Positions 23,803 through 32,851 are shown, numbered from the stretch's first letter. The stretch is 37,531 nucleotides of DNA from Pseudomonadota bacterium (GCA_024229515.1 JAAESI010000332.1:1-37531), one strand, 5' to 3'. Notes: a model not told the origin generated them from the sequence alone. Numbers and translations: made by a program.

Positions 23803-25584
23803 ATGAAACGGCTCTCCCTCTGCTGGCCGCTGACCCTGGTGCTGCTGATCGGCTGCCCGGAGCCGGATCCCGCCAACGACGACGACACCACCGTCGCCGC
23901 CAACGACGACGATGCGAACAGCGATGACGACGACAGCTCCGTCATCGGTGTTGGCAACGACGACGACGCGACCGACGATGACGACTCGGCCCCCGTCGAC
24001 GACGACGACGCGACGGACGACGACGACGCGACGGACGACGACGACGACGACTCCGCCGCCCACGACGACGATGACGCGACCGACGACGACGACTCGATCC
24101 CCTTCGAGTGCGTCGACGACAGCTTCGAACCCAACGACACCTCCGGGACCCCCAGCCTCGTCACCTACCCGTTCAACCACTCCGGCCTGACGATGTGCGA
24201 GGACGATGGCGCCGACTGGTACGTCCTGGAGTCGCTGCTGACGTCGGGGCTGATCGAGGTCGACCTCAGCTTCGAGGGCTTCGACGGGGACCTGGACCTG
24301 ACGCTGCTGGACCCCGACGGGAACGTCGCGGCGTCCTCGGCGGGGAGCGGCTCGACCGAGTCGATCCTCCACTACGTGGACGTGCCCGGGGACTGGCTGC
24401 TCCACGTCGAACTCGCCGCCCCCGGGAGCCTCTCGGGCACCTTCTACAACCTGCAGATCCAGGTCGATCAGGCGCCGACTGTCTGCGAACCCGATGCCTT
24501 CGAACCCAACGACAGCGACGCCGACGCCGCCCCGCTGTCGATGACCACCTACCTCCACCTCACCGCGTGCAACGAGGACGCCGACTGGTTCTTCATCGAA
24601 GCCGAAGCGGGGGATGCGCTGGAGATCGACGCTCAGTTCTTCGCCGTCGAGGGCAACGTCGACCTGACCCTGTTCGACCCCTCCGGCGCGACCGTGGCCA
24701 CCGCCGCCAGCTCCACCGACGACGAGTTCATCGCCCACACCGTGGCCTCCGATGGCGAGTACCTGCTGCAGGCCCAGCTGGTCGAAGACGCCGGCTACAT
24801 CCCCGGCCTGATCTACGACCTGACCGTGTCGGGGGCGACGCAAGGCTGCGTGGACGACGTCTTCGAGCCCAACAACAACGGCCTCGACAGCGCGTGGGTG
24901 CCCAACGGCGTCTACCTCGCGCAGACGATCTGCGTGGGTGACGAGGACTGGTACGCCCTCGACCTTTCCGGCGGCGAGGAGTTCACCTACGACCTGGGCT
25001 ACCTCTCGTCCGAGGGAAACATCGACGTCTGGCTGTGGGACAACAACGTGACCACCGTCTTCGCCTCCAGCACCACCGCGGCCAACGACGAGAACTTCGT
25101 CTGGACCGTCACCGCCACCGGGCCGTACCTGCTCCAGGTGGCGATGGACGTCGACGCCGGCGCGGTGCCGGGGAACGTCTACGACATGGACGTCAGCTCG
25201 GTGTTCGTGGGCGTCTGCCCCGTCGACATGTTCGAGCCCAACGAGGACCTGCCGTCCGCGACCTGGCTCCCCAGCCTGGGGCTGTACCCCGCCATGCAGG
25301 TCTGCGAAGACGAGCCGGACTTCTTCAGCTTCAACGCGTCCTCAGACCAGAACATCGACATCACCGTCGACTTCGACCCCACCGAAGGGGACGTCGACCT
25401 CGAGCTGTACGACCCCAGCGGAGCGCTCATCCAGTCGACCGTCGGACCCGGCTCGCCGGAGGTGCTGTCCGTCGTTGCGGGGGCCGCCGGCAGCTACACC
25501 GTCGGCGTGATCCTCACGGCTGACCTGGGGATCAGCGACGGCATCAACTACGACCTGCTCCTGAGCGTGCTGAGCTCGAGTTGA
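23803..25584 (+). CDS. Asp-rich lipoprotein with four PPC-like repeats
   Basis: A 593-residue lipoprotein; the signal ends in LVLLIGC. Residues about 26-100 are DDDD blocks with A, T, S or V spacers. Four similar domains of about 115 residues follow. Each opens with Cys and an FEPND-type motif (CVDDSFEPND, CEPDAFEPND, CVDDVFEPNN, CPVDMFEPNE), has a C...DWY or DFF motif, and ends with a strand pair (GDLDLTLLDPDG, GNVDLTLFDPSG, GNIDVWLWDNN, GDVDLELYDPSG). This is the bacterial PPC architecture, usually found beside secreted proteases, but no enzyme domain is present. It is probably an outer-surface adhesion or binding protein with one disulphide per repeat. Confidence 0.9.
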   Translation: MKRLSLCWPLTLVLLIGCPEPDPANDDDTTVAANDDDANSDDDDSSVIGVGNDDDATDDDDSAPVDDDDATDDDDATDDDDDDSAAHDDDDATDDDDSIPFECVDDSFEPNDTSGTPSLVTYPFNHSGLTMCEDDGADWYVLESLLTSGLIEVDLSFEGFDGDLDLTLLDPDGNVAASSAGSGSTESILHYVDVPGDWLLHVELAAPGSLSGTFYNLQIQVDQAPTVCEPDAFEPNDSDADAAPLSMTTYLHLTACNEDADWFFIEAEAGDALEIDAQFFAVEGNVDLTLFDPSGATVATAASSTDDEFIAHTVASDGEYLLQAQLVEDAGYIPGLIYDLTVSGATQGCVDDVFEPNNNGLDSAWVPNGVYLAQTICVGDEDWYALDLSGGEEFTYDLGYLSSEGNIDVWLWDNNVTTVFASSTTAANDENFVWTVTATGPYLLQVAMDVDAGAVPGNVYDMDVSSVFVGVCPVDMFEPNEDLPSATWLPSLGLYPAMQVCEDEPDFFSFNASSDQNIDITVDFDPTEGDVDLELYDPSGALIQSTVGPGSPEVLSVVAGAAGSYTVGVILTADLGISDGINYDLLLSVLSSS

Positions 25585-25597
25585 TGCGCCCGCCCGC

Positions 25598-25603
25598 TAC
25601 AGT
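25598..25603 (+). promoter_or_regulatory. leaderless-type -10 (TACAGT)
   Basis: TACAGT is followed by GCGCGC and then the GTG start at 25610. No ribosome site. Confidence 0.5.
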
Positions 25604-25609
25604 GCGCGC

Positions 25610-26521
25610 GTGCGATCCCGCCTCCTCGCCGTCGCCGTCGGCCTGCTCGTCGCGCTCTTGATCGCGGAGGTGGCGGTGCGGCGATGGCTGCCCGCGGCCC
25701 ACCACCACAAGATGTACGTCAAGAGCGCCGACCCGGTGCTCGGCGTCGATCTGCGGCCGAACTCCAGGTTCACCTTCGAGGGGGCGTTCGTCGAAATCCC
25801 GGGCACGGCGGTGGCGACCTCGTCCCAGGGGCTGCGCGACCAGGAGCACCCCATCCCCAAGCCGGCGGGGCAGAAGCGGGCGATCTGCCTGGGCGACTCC
25901 ACCACCTTCGGCTGGGGCGTGGAGGAGGCCGACAGCTGGTGCAGCCAGCTCGAGGCGCTGCTCGGCGCCGGCTGGGTCACCGTGAACCTCGGCGTGCCGG
26001 GGGCCAACAGCGTCCAGGAGGTCCAGCGGCTCGCCGTGCAGGGGCTGGCCTACGAGCCCGATCTGGTCGTCGTGCACCACGAGGAAGGCGACGCTGAACC
26101 CCCGCTGTCCAGCGAGGAGGTGGGCACGCTCGCCTACCACCTGGTCGGTCGGGTGGCGCTGGCGCGCATGATCCTGGGCATCGTCGTGCGCGGCGAAGCG
26201 CAGACCGACATCGAGTGGGAAGTCGGGGACGAAGGGATCGTGGGCGAGGACGGCTACGACGGCGACGCGCTCATGGTCGAAGCGTTCGGGCGGCTGAAGC
26301 GGCTGTCGGACGAGCACGGCTTCGAGGTGATGGTCTTCAGCGAGGACTTCGCCCGGGAGGGGTTCGCGAAGGCGCTCAGCGGCTTCGGCGTCACGCTCCG
26401 CGCCATCGACGCGGTGGAGGATGACGAGCGCATCCCGGGGGACGGCCACTGGACCCCCCCGGCCCACCGCCGGGTGGCGGAGTTCATGGCTGCCGAGCTG
26501 GCGCTGGCCGACTCCCTCTAG
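25610..26521 (+). CDS. membrane-anchored SGNH-hydrolase-like protein
   Basis: A 303-residue protein with one N-terminal hydrophobic helix (residues 5-22, LLAVAVGLLVALLIAEVAV), probably an uncleaved anchor facing the periplasm. Block I is ICLGDSTTFGWGVE, a clear GDS nucleophile. The NLGVPGANSVQE segment supplies the block II Gly. The last block is DGHWTPPAHRRVAEFM with Asp and His. The usual GxND of block III is not evident; DLVVVHHEEGDAEP stands in its place, so the oxyanion Asn may be missing. The role is probably ester or acetyl hydrolysis on an envelope polysaccharide or lipid. Its stop overlaps that of msrA on the other strand by two bases. Confidence 0.82.
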   Translation: MRSRLLAVAVGLLVALLIAEVAVRRWLPAAHHHKMYVKSADPVLGVDLRPNSRFTFEGAFVEIPGTAVATSSQGLRDQEHPIPKPAGQKRAICLGDSTTFGWGVEEADSWCSQLEALLGAGWVTVNLGVPGANSVQEVQRLAVQGLAYEPDLVVVHHEEGDAEPPLSSEEVGTLAYHLVGRVALARMILGIVVRGEAQTDIEWEVGDEGIVGEDGYDGDALMVEAFGRLKRLSDEHGFEVMVFSEDFAREGFAKALSGFGVTLRAIDAVEDDERIPGDGHWTPPAHRRVAEFMAAELALADSL

Positions 26522-27189
26522 TGGTCTGAGCTGCCCCAGACCTCCTTGATGCGGCGGTCGCGCCCGCAGCCGGTGCGGTAGCTGAGGTAGTGCACCGGGT
26601 TCTTGAGGTGGAAGTCCTGGTGGTACGTCTCGGCCGGCCAGAAGGTGTGGCCGTCGTAGATGATCGTCGCGATCTCGCGCCCGAAGCGCTCCGCGTGGGC
26701 AGCCTTGGTGGTGTCCGCGAGCTTGCGCTGCTCGGCGTCCAGCGCGAACACGGCGGAGCGGTACTGGGTGCCCTTGTCGCAGAACTGGCCGTTGACCTGG
26801 AAGGGGTCGATCTGGCCCCAGAACACGTCCAGTAGCTCAGCGTAGGTCACCACCGACGGGTCGAAGGTGACGCGCACGACCTCGGTGTGGCCGGTGCGGC
26901 CGTAGCCGACGTCCTTGTAGGTGGGGGCGATCTCTTCGCCGCCGGCGTAGCCCGAGACGGCTGAGATGACGCCCTCGTACTCGTCGAACACGGACTCGAT
27001 GCACCAGAAGCAGCCGCCGGCGAACAGCGCGACGCCGTGCCCATTGGCGTCGACGGAGGCGGGGGCTACGGCCCGGGCGGGGTCGCGCATGGTGTCCGGA
27101 TCGTCGGTCTCGCCGGCGACGCAGTTAGCGCCGAGGGCGAGCAGGCCGGTGGCGACGAGGGCAAACAGCAGGGGGAGCAAGCGGGCCAT
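26518..27189 (-). CDS. msrA: exported peptide-methionine (S)-S-oxide reductase MsrA
   Basis: A 223-residue MsrA. An N-terminal hydrophobic signal (MARLLPLLFALVATGLLALG) targets it outside the cytoplasm; ANC is not a normal lipobox, so Sec cleavage is more likely. The active site is GGCFWC with Cys60 as catalytic residue. The rest matches the family: SGYAGG, GRTGHTEVVRVTFDP, FWGQIDPFQVNGQFCDKGTQ and the C-terminal YHQDFHLKNP. It repairs methionine sulfoxide in envelope proteins using a thiol donor. On the minus strand TACTGT (27210-27215) and GGAGA precede the start. The stop is shared with the convergent SGNH gene. Confidence 0.95.
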   Translation of the reverse strand: MARLLPLLFALVATGLLALGANCVAGETDDPDTMRDPARAVAPASVDANGHGVALFAGGCFWCIESVFDEYEGVISAVSGYAGGEEIAPTYKDVGYGRTGHTEVVRVTFDPSVVTYAELLDVFWGQIDPFQVNGQFCDKGTQYRSAVFALDAEQRKLADTTKAAHAERFGREIATIIYDGHTFWPAETYHQDFHLKNPVHYLSYRTGCGRDRRIKEVWGSSDH

Positions 27190-27235
27190 GGGGATTCTCC
27201 GTTCGCGAGACAGTACGAACGACGGCCCCGAACGG

Positions 27236-27998
27236 TTACCTCCGATCGCGCGTTCCCGCTACGGCGCCGACCAGTCCCACTGCCGACTTCGTCTTGACCT
27301 GCGTGTTCGTGCCCAGGGAGGGGTGACTCATGGTCATCGTCTTGGTCTGGGTGCACTCGGTCGGCACCGCGGTCGCCGGGTCGAGCACGACGTCGATGGT
27401 GGTGACGATGCTGAACTCGGTCTCCGCCCTCGGCGGCCTGGGCGGCCTGTTCGGGGGGAAGGCCGCCGGCGGACAGGGCGATGGTCGCGTCGATGATGGG
27501 GGTGAGGTCGCCAGTCCCCGCGAAGTCACCGACCTCGTCGATGTACACGGCGGGCGTCGCCGCGGCGGCCGCGGTGAGGTCTGCCAACTGGGGTTCCAGC
27601 TCCGGCGTGACCTCCATGCCCTGGACCACCTCGATCGCCACGTCCGAGACCGTCAGCGCCAGGCCGCCTTCGTCCCGGGTGTTCACGTGCTGGGTCCAGG
27701 TCATCACGGTCGGCGTGCCGTCCTTGAGATCGGTGTAGCGAACGGCTGCCTGGGTGCCCGCCTTCCATCCGTCCTGGACGATGAGGCCGGTGGGGACCGC
27801 GGGCTCGGGCGTCGCCTCCGGGGTCGGGTCGGGGGCGGGCGCGGCCTTGCCCTTCTTCCCCCTTTTGCCCTTCTTCCCCCTTTTGCCCTTCTTGCCCTTC
27901 TTCCCCTTCGCGGCGATGGGCTCAGGATCGGCGGAGAGGGCGGGGGAGGGGGCGCTCAAGGCGAGCGCGGCGATCATCAGCAGAAGGAGTCGGCTCAT
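27236..27998 (-). pseudogene. secreted protein with Lys/Gly tract, one-base frameshift
   Basis: Translation from the ATG at 27998 gives a signal peptide (SRLLLLMIAALALSAPSPAL), then a basic low-complexity tract of KGKKGKRG units (about residues 31-50), a Pro/Glu linker and a folded-looking domain (VQDGWKAGTQAAVRYTDLKD, TQHVNTRDEGGLALTVSD, AVYIDEVGDFAGTG). Near 27427 the sense moves to another frame (ETEFSIVTTIDVVLDPAT, TKTMTMSHPSLG) that ends at 27236. Removing one C from the CCC at 27427-27429 joins them into about 253 residues. I do not recognise the family. The lesion is again in a three-base run, so it may be a sequencing error. Confidence 0.62.
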
Positions 27999-28028
27999 GT
28001 CGAAGATGATGGGCGGTGGCTGTCGAGC

Positions 28029-28901
28029 TTACAGATCGGGGCTGCGTCGCCCTCGATCAGCGACGGCGAAGCCGCCCCAGATCAGGAGCACGACCCCGTA
28101 GTCCAGCACGGGGATGCGGGTGATCTCGTGGACCTGCTCCAGTCGGCCCATCGCGGCGTAGGTGGCGACGATCGCGGCGGCGAACACGAGCCACGCGGCC
28201 CGGCGCAAGGCGGTGCTCCAACCCAGGCCGTACATCTGGGTGAGGAAGAACATCGCCCCGAACCCGAACCCGAACATCGGCCACAGGCCGTTGCCCTGGT
28301 GCAGCGCCACGAGCACGCCGTGGGGGATCACCAGCAACTCCAGGGCGAGCGTCCAGTGCTTGTTGCGGTGGGCCTGATGGTACATCAGGACCGACTGCCA
28401 CAGCAGCAGGAAGAGGTAGAAGAAGCCGACCAGGTGGCCGGTCGTGGCGACCGTGGGGTGGTACCAGAAGGTGTAGACGAGGGCCCAGACGAAGAAGTAC
28501 CCGTGGTACTCGCGGACGACCCGCTGAAGCCGCTCGGGGAACGGCGCGCGCTTGCCCAGGACGAAGCCACGGCGGCGGTTCTCGAGGATCAGCACGATCA
28601 TGAGCAGCAGGGCAACCGAGCCCAGCGCGGAGATCTCGGGCACGTCCTGGGCGAGGCCGTCGTACAGCCAGTGGGTCTGCGCCGTGTGGAGCGCGATGCC
28701 GCCAGCGTGGACCGCCAACATCGCCCAATTGGCGCCCCGGAAGGAGTCCCCGAAGCGCATGCGCTGGCGGCGCGCGTGAGCGATGACGGCGAACGCGGCG
28801 AGGTTGTGGACCGCGTAGCCGATCCAGGCGGAGGCGCGGGACAGGGCGGTCGGGTCGACGAGGCGCCAGGGGTACTGGAAGGCGCGGCTGACGCCGACCA
28901 C
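28029..28901 (-). CDS. His-rich multi-pass membrane protein, start unclear
   Basis: About 290 residues with seven or eight hydrophobic segments. Histidines are unusually frequent in or beside the membrane segments: YAVHNLAAF, AVHAGGIALHTAQTHW, REYHGYFF, FWYHPT, TGHLVGF, MYHQAHRNKHW and VIPHGV. That could mean heme or metal binding, or proton chemistry; I do not recognise the family. The assigned start is the GTG at 28901. The frame stays open for another 150 bases upstream and encodes a further hydrophobic helix (LAGVTFAAFWTLLIAATAG), but it has no ATG, GTG or TTG. The true start may therefore be a rare codon such as CTG, or this region may hold an error. Confidence 0.72.
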   Translation of the reverse strand: MVGVSRAFQYPWRLVDPTALSRASAWIGYAVHNLAAFAVIAHARRQRMRFGDSFRGANWAMLAVHAGGIALHTAQTHWLYDGLAQDVPEISALGSVALLLMIVLILENRRRGFVLGKRAPFPERLQRVVREYHGYFFVWALVYTFWYHPTVATTGHLVGFFYLFLLLWQSVLMYHQAHRNKHWTLALELLVIPHGVLVALHQGNGLWPMFGFGFGAMFFLTQMYGLGWSTALRRAAWLVFAAAIVATYAAMGRLEQVHEITRIPVLDYGVVLLIWGGFAVADRGRRSPDL

Positions 28902-29054
28902 CTCGACCCCGTCGAGGCGGCCGGCCGTGGCGGCGATCAGCAGGGTCCAGAAGGCGGCGAAGGTGACGCCCGCGAGCGCGGCTCGGGCGATGGTGGGGGA
29001 GGGGCCGATTGCAGGAGTGTAGCGAGTCCCCCTGACCCCGGGCAGCCGAGCCGG

Positions 29055-29060
29055 TACAGT
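29055..29060 (+). promoter_or_regulatory. leaderless-type -10 (TACAGT)
   Basis: TACAGT is eight bases before the ATG at 29069, with no ribosome site. CTGACC 18 bases upstream is a weak -35 candidate. Confidence 0.5.
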
Positions 29061-29068
29061 CCGCCGCT

Positions 29069-29920
29069 ATGGACCTCAAGACCGTCACCGTCCTCGGCGC
29101 CGGCACCATGGGTCACGGGATCGCGCAGGTAAGCGCGATGGCCGGACTCGACGTGCGCCTCTACGACATCCAGGAGAGCTTCGTCGACGCGGGGCTCACC
29201 AAGCTCTGCGCGAACCTCGACAAGGGGGTCGCCCGCGGCAAGGTCGACGCCGAGCTGGCCGAGGCGAGCAAGGGCCGAGTCTCCGGCACGGCGGACCTGA
29301 AGACCGCGTGCGTCGATTCGGACCTCGTCATCGAGGCGGTGCCGGAGAAGCTGGAGCTCAAGCAGCAGCTGTTCGCGCAAGCGGAGAGCTTCGCCCCGTA
29401 CGCCATCTACGCGACCAACACCTCCTCGCTGTCGATCGCCAAGATCGCGCTGGGCGTGACCGCCCCCGAGCGGGTCATCGGGCTGCACTTCTTCAACCCC
29501 GTGCACATCATGAAGCTGCTGGAGATCGTCGTGCACGACGAGACCGATCCGGCCGTGTTGGAGGCCTGCCAGGCCTACGGCGCCGCACTCGGCAAGGAGT
29601 GCATCACCGTGCGCGACTTCCCCGGCTTCGCCACCTCCCGCCTGGGCGTCTGCCTCGGCATGGAGGCGATCCGCATGGTCGAGCAGGGGGTCGCCTCCGC
29701 CGAGGACATCGACACCGCCATGGTGCTCGGCTACCGGCACCCCATCGGCCCGCTCAAGCTCTCGGATCTGGTCGGGATCGACGTGCGCATGCACATCGGT
29801 GAGTACCTGGCCGAGGAGCTCGACAACCCCGCCTTCCGCCCCCCCGAGCTGATGAAGCAGATGGTCGCCGAGGGGCGCCTCGGGAAGAAGGCCGGGCGCG
29901 GCTTCTACGAGTACGAGTGA
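29069..29920 (+). CDS. hbd: 3-hydroxyacyl-CoA (3-hydroxybutyryl-CoA) dehydrogenase
   Basis: A 283-residue NAD(P)-dependent dehydrogenase of the Hbd/PaaH type, oxidising 3-hydroxyacyl-CoA or reducing acetoacetyl-CoA in fatty-acid, butyrate or PHB metabolism. The Rossmann motif is VLGAGTMGHGIAQ at the N-terminus. SDLVIEAVPE, TNTSSLSI and GLHFFNPVHIMKLLEIV (catalytic His region) follow. The C-terminal dimerisation domain has GVASAEDIDTAMVLGYRHPI and ends GKKAGRGFYEYE. The length is normal. It overlaps DUF1415 by GTGA at 29917 and is the first gene of that pair, probably on a leaderless transcript. Confidence 0.94.
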   Translation: MDLKTVTVLGAGTMGHGIAQVSAMAGLDVRLYDIQESFVDAGLTKLCANLDKGVARGKVDAELAEASKGRVSGTADLKTACVDSDLVIEAVPEKLELKQQLFAQAESFAPYAIYATNTSSLSIAKIALGVTAPERVIGLHFFNPVHIMKLLEIVVHDETDPAVLEACQAYGAALGKECITVRDFPGFATSRLGVCLGMEAIRMVEQGVASAEDIDTAMVLGYRHPIGPLKLSDLVGIDVRMHIGEYLAEELDNPAFRPPELMKQMVAEGRLGKKAGRGFYEYE

Positions 29921-30411
29921 CCGACCCGGCCGCTGAGGTCGAGGCGTGGGTCCGTGAGGTCGTCGTCGGCCTGGGCTTGTGCCCGTTCGCGGCCGCCCCG
30001 ATGGGCTCCGGTGGGGTCCGCTTCCTCACCAGCGGGGCCGACGGCGACGCCGAGGTGCTCGCCGAGCTGTTCGTGCTCATGCAGGAGATGCACGCCGAAC
30101 CGTCGCCGTCGACGATGCTCCTGGTGATTCCGGGGGTCGGCTGGGATGCGTTCCTCGACCTCGTGGGCATGGCCGAGGGGCTGATCGAAGTGGAGGGCTA
30201 CGAAGGGGTCTTCCAGCTCGCGAGCTTCCACCCGGACTACGTGTTTGCCGACGTCGACGCAGACGATCCCGCCAACCACACCAACCGCGCGCCCCACCCC
30301 GCGATCCAGATCCTCCGCGTCGACGAAGTCGGCCGTGCCGTGGACACGTTCGGCGACACCGACGCCATCTTCGAGCGAAACGTCAAACTCATGAGGGACC
30401 GCGCGAAGTAA
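29917..30411 (+). CDS. DUF1415 family protein
   Basis: A 164-residue protein matching DUF1415: VVVGLGLCPFAAAP near the N-terminus, a long helix (DAEVLAELFVLMQEM), SPSTMLLVIPG, FQLASFHPDYVFAD and NRAPHPAIQILR. The conserved Cys, His and Asp residues suggest an enzyme or a metal protein, but no function is established to my knowledge. The GTG start overlaps the dehydrogenase stop, so the two are translationally coupled. Confidence 0.87.
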   Translation: MTDPAAEVEAWVREVVVGLGLCPFAAAPMGSGGVRFLTSGADGDAEVLAELFVLMQEMHAEPSPSTMLLVIPGVGWDAFLDLVGMAEGLIEVEGYEGVFQLASFHPDYVFADVDADDPANHTNRAPHPAIQILRVDEVGRAVDTFGDTDAIFERNVKLMRDRAK

Positions 30412-30442
30412 CCCCCAACCGCCGCGTCCTCCAGCCTGCCCC

Positions 30443-30475
30443 CAGCCCACAGCCCACAGCCCACAGCCCACAGCC
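30443..30475. repeat. CAGCCCA heptamer array
   Basis: Four perfect copies of CAGCCCA (30443-30470) and a partial fifth. They lie between two convergent stops (30411 and 30490). A third short-unit tandem array in the window, after the GGGAAAGT octamers and the AGGCCTC heptamers. Confidence 0.93.
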
Positions 30476-30489
30476 GGGCGCGCAGCGCC

Positions 30490-32844
30490 CTACTGCCCGG
30501 GGACGTACTCCCAGTCGGGCGTGAACATCCCGGAGTTTCGGATGCCGGTCTCGCTCCAGATCGTCCAGTCGGGCATGCCCGAGCGGGAGCTGAAGGGGAC
30601 GGCGTTGAAGAGCGCCCACTGCGCGTCGTCGGTCGCCGTCAGCACCCCGCCGAGCTTGCCGCCGTCGTCGAACACCATCACCAGCGCCGAGGAGTCGTAG
30701 TCCACCGGCCCGATGTCGATCTCGTCGCCGTTCCAGTTGAAGCCCGAGGGCTCGCCTAGCTCATCCTCGTCGATGCCGACGTAGATCAGCTGGTAGTCGG
30801 CGCGGAGCTCGTCGGTGAGGGCGTCCCACGGCACCGCGCAGGCGCGGCCGTTGCCCAGCGTCGCCCAGTAGGTGGTCAGGAACGAGGTGTACTCCGCCCA
30901 CAGCCCGCCCTCGGCGTACACGAAGCAGAAGGGCGCCCGGTAGACCTGGTTGTAGGGGCCGTAGACGTCCTTCTGCTTGCCGTCGCTGGGGCCGTTGGTG
31001 ATCGGTCCGGGCACGACCGTGACGAGGCCGCCGTCGATGGTCACCTCCGTGATGCCGAGGTCCGTGAGCGCGTCGCCGTCCAGGATCAGGGTGCGCACGT
31101 TGTCCGTGAGGATCGTGAGGCTGTCGTCGTCGGCGAGGAAGCTCTCCACCTCGACGTCGCTGTACATCGATTCGGCCGAGCTCACGGTCACGAAGCTGTG
31201 CACGGACTGGTACCCGGGGCTGGGCGAGCGGAAGACGAAGTCCGTCTCGAAGGGGTCGCGCTCGTGCTCGTCCATCCACTCGAACATCGGCTCCCAGTCG
31301 ACGCAGTCGGCTCCGGGCTCGTCGCCGTCGGCGTCCCACCAGTGGCCCGCGCCTTCCTGCCAGTGGAAGTGGGCGTCGTCGGTCACCTCGCTGACCGCGT
31401 CGTACATGTTCTGCCCCTCGGACCAGGGCACGTTGTCGTCCGCGGTGCCGTGGATGACGAAGGCGCCCCGCTGGGCGAGGTTGTCGATGTAGTCCAGCGT
31501 CACGCTGTGGGCCCGCGCGCGGCCGATCGCGCCGCCCGGAGGCGAGCTGCCGGCGCCCGAGCTGTAGGTGTAGAAGCTCTCCCAGCCCGCCGACGGCGCC
31601 ACCGTGGCGAAGCGCCCCGGGGTCGTCACGCCGACGTGCCAGGTGCCGTGGCCGCCCATGCTGTGGCCCGTCAGGTACTGCTTCGTCGGGTCGGTGGCGA
31701 ACAGCGAGGCCGCGTCATCCATCGCCGCCAACGCGTTGAACCGTCCCCACTCCTCCCAATCGAAGCCGAACTCGTGCCGGTTCGTCGGCGCGATGATGAA
31801 GGCCCAGTCCTTGGCCGAGTAGGCGCGCGCCTGGCCGCGGCCCTGGACCCCGGCGCCATGCAGCGAGAGCACGAGGGCGTAGTCGGTGCGGGTCGGGTCG
31901 TAGTCCGACGGGCGGAGCACCCCGTAGCGCTGGATCGAGCCGTCCACCGGCGTCTTGAAGGTGACCCAATGCCCCGTGGTGGGCTCGGAGACGGCGATGT
32001 CGACGTCCCGTTCGTAGGAGAAGTCGAGGCCCGGCGCGACCACCCGGAGCGTGGCCGTGTACGGCGTCTCCGTGTCCGCCGGTGCGGTCTTGGGCCTCAG
32101 GAGGAAGCCCAGCTGGGTGACCGTGGCCGGCCCCAGCGACGGGAACGTGGTCGAGGACGCCTCGAAGAACTCGTTGTCGATGACGTCGCAGCGGATTCCG
32201 GGCAGGTAGCGCCGCACCAGGTTCAGCACCGGCACGCCCAGCCAGTGCTCGCCCGTCTCGCCGACGATGAGGTCGGGGGCGGTGAGATCGCCGGTGTTCA
32301 TCCACAGCTCGTCGGTGGTCGAGTACAGCTGGCCGACCACGTCGCGGCCGCGGCGCGCGCGCAGCACGACCAGGGAGTTGTCCTCCTTGGGGATCAGCGG
32401 GATGCGGGCGCGGCCGTCGCCGTAGAAGTACCCGGGCTGCATCGTCGAGCCGATGTAGGTGGCGCTGGTGCCGGAGCTGCGGGCGAACATCCGGTCGCCG
32501 ATGTCGGGCTGGTCCTCGAGGCGCGCCACCGCGTAGGTCGCCGAGGACGAGAACGCGCCGATGTTGCCGTTCTCGTCGGTGTCCAGGTCGAACCAGGTGA
32601 CGCCGTTGGCGTCGTTGCCGGTGCTGGGCCACTCGAAGCTGCCGTCCCGGATGGCCGCGGCCACCGAGTCGGCGTTGCCGTCGCCCACGACCCCGACGCG
32701 GAACTCGGGGAGATCGATCCGGGTCGGCTCGACGAACTCGGCCACGGGCGGGTCGCCCACCGGCTCGGGCTCGGGCTCGGGCGACGGGCAGGCGGTCAGG
32801 GGCAGGACACAGACAACGGACAGGAGGCGGAGGCTCGCGCGCAT
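30490..32844 (-). CDS. large lipoprotein with an alpha/beta-hydrolase (esterase) domain
   Basis: A 784-residue lipoprotein from the ATG at 32844; the signal ends in VLPLTAC and is followed by a PEPEPEPVGD spacer. The N-terminal third has no clear family. The middle has an alpha/beta-hydrolase fold: LVLSLHGAGVQGRG (oxyanion loop), TGHSMGGHG with nucleophile Ser395, VIHGTADDNVPWSEG (acid) and GAGHWWD (catalytic His), as in the PHB-depolymerase/prolyl-oligopeptidase-like esterases. The C-terminal part has a beta-rich region and a second conserved segment (KDVYGPYNQVYRAPF, YEADYQLIYVG-like). It probably degrades an extracellular ester or polymer. The upstream TACAGT and short gap to tetR suggest both its own promoter and co-transcription with tetR. 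Confidence 0.88.
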   Translation of the reverse strand: MRASLRLLSVVCVLPLTACPSPEPEPEPVGDPPVAEFVEPTRIDLPEFRVGVVGDGNADSVAAAIRDGSFEWPSTGNDANGVTWFDLDTDENGNIGAFSSSATYAVARLEDQPDIGDRMFARSSGTSATYIGSTMQPGYFYGDGRARIPLIPKEDNSLVVLRARRGRDVVGQLYSTTDELWMNTGDLTAPDLIVGETGEHWLGVPVLNLVRRYLPGIRCDVIDNEFFEASSTTFPSLGPATVTQLGFLLRPKTAPADTETPYTATLRVVAPGLDFSYERDVDIAVSEPTTGHWVTFKTPVDGSIQRYGVLRPSDYDPTRTDYALVLSLHGAGVQGRGQARAYSAKDWAFIIAPTNRHEFGFDWEEWGRFNALAAMDDAASLFATDPTKQYLTGHSMGGHGTWHVGVTTPGRFATVAPSAGWESFYTYSSGAGSSPPGGAIGRARAHSVTLDYIDNLAQRGAFVIHGTADDNVPWSEGQNMYDAVSEVTDDAHFHWQEGAGHWWDADGDEPGADCVDWEPMFEWMDEHERDPFETDFVFRSPSPGYQSVHSFVTVSSAESMYSDVEVESFLADDDSLTILTDNVRTLILDGDALTDLGITEVTIDGGLVTVVPGPITNGPSDGKQKDVYGPYNQVYRAPFCFVYAEGGLWAEYTSFLTTYWATLGNGRACAVPWDALTDELRADYQLIYVGIDEDELGEPSGFNWNGDEIDIGPVDYDSSALVMVFDDGGKLGGVLTATDDAQWALFNAVPFSSRSGMPDWTIWSETGIRNSGMFTPDWEYVPGQ

Positions 32845-32851
32845 GAGCGCG

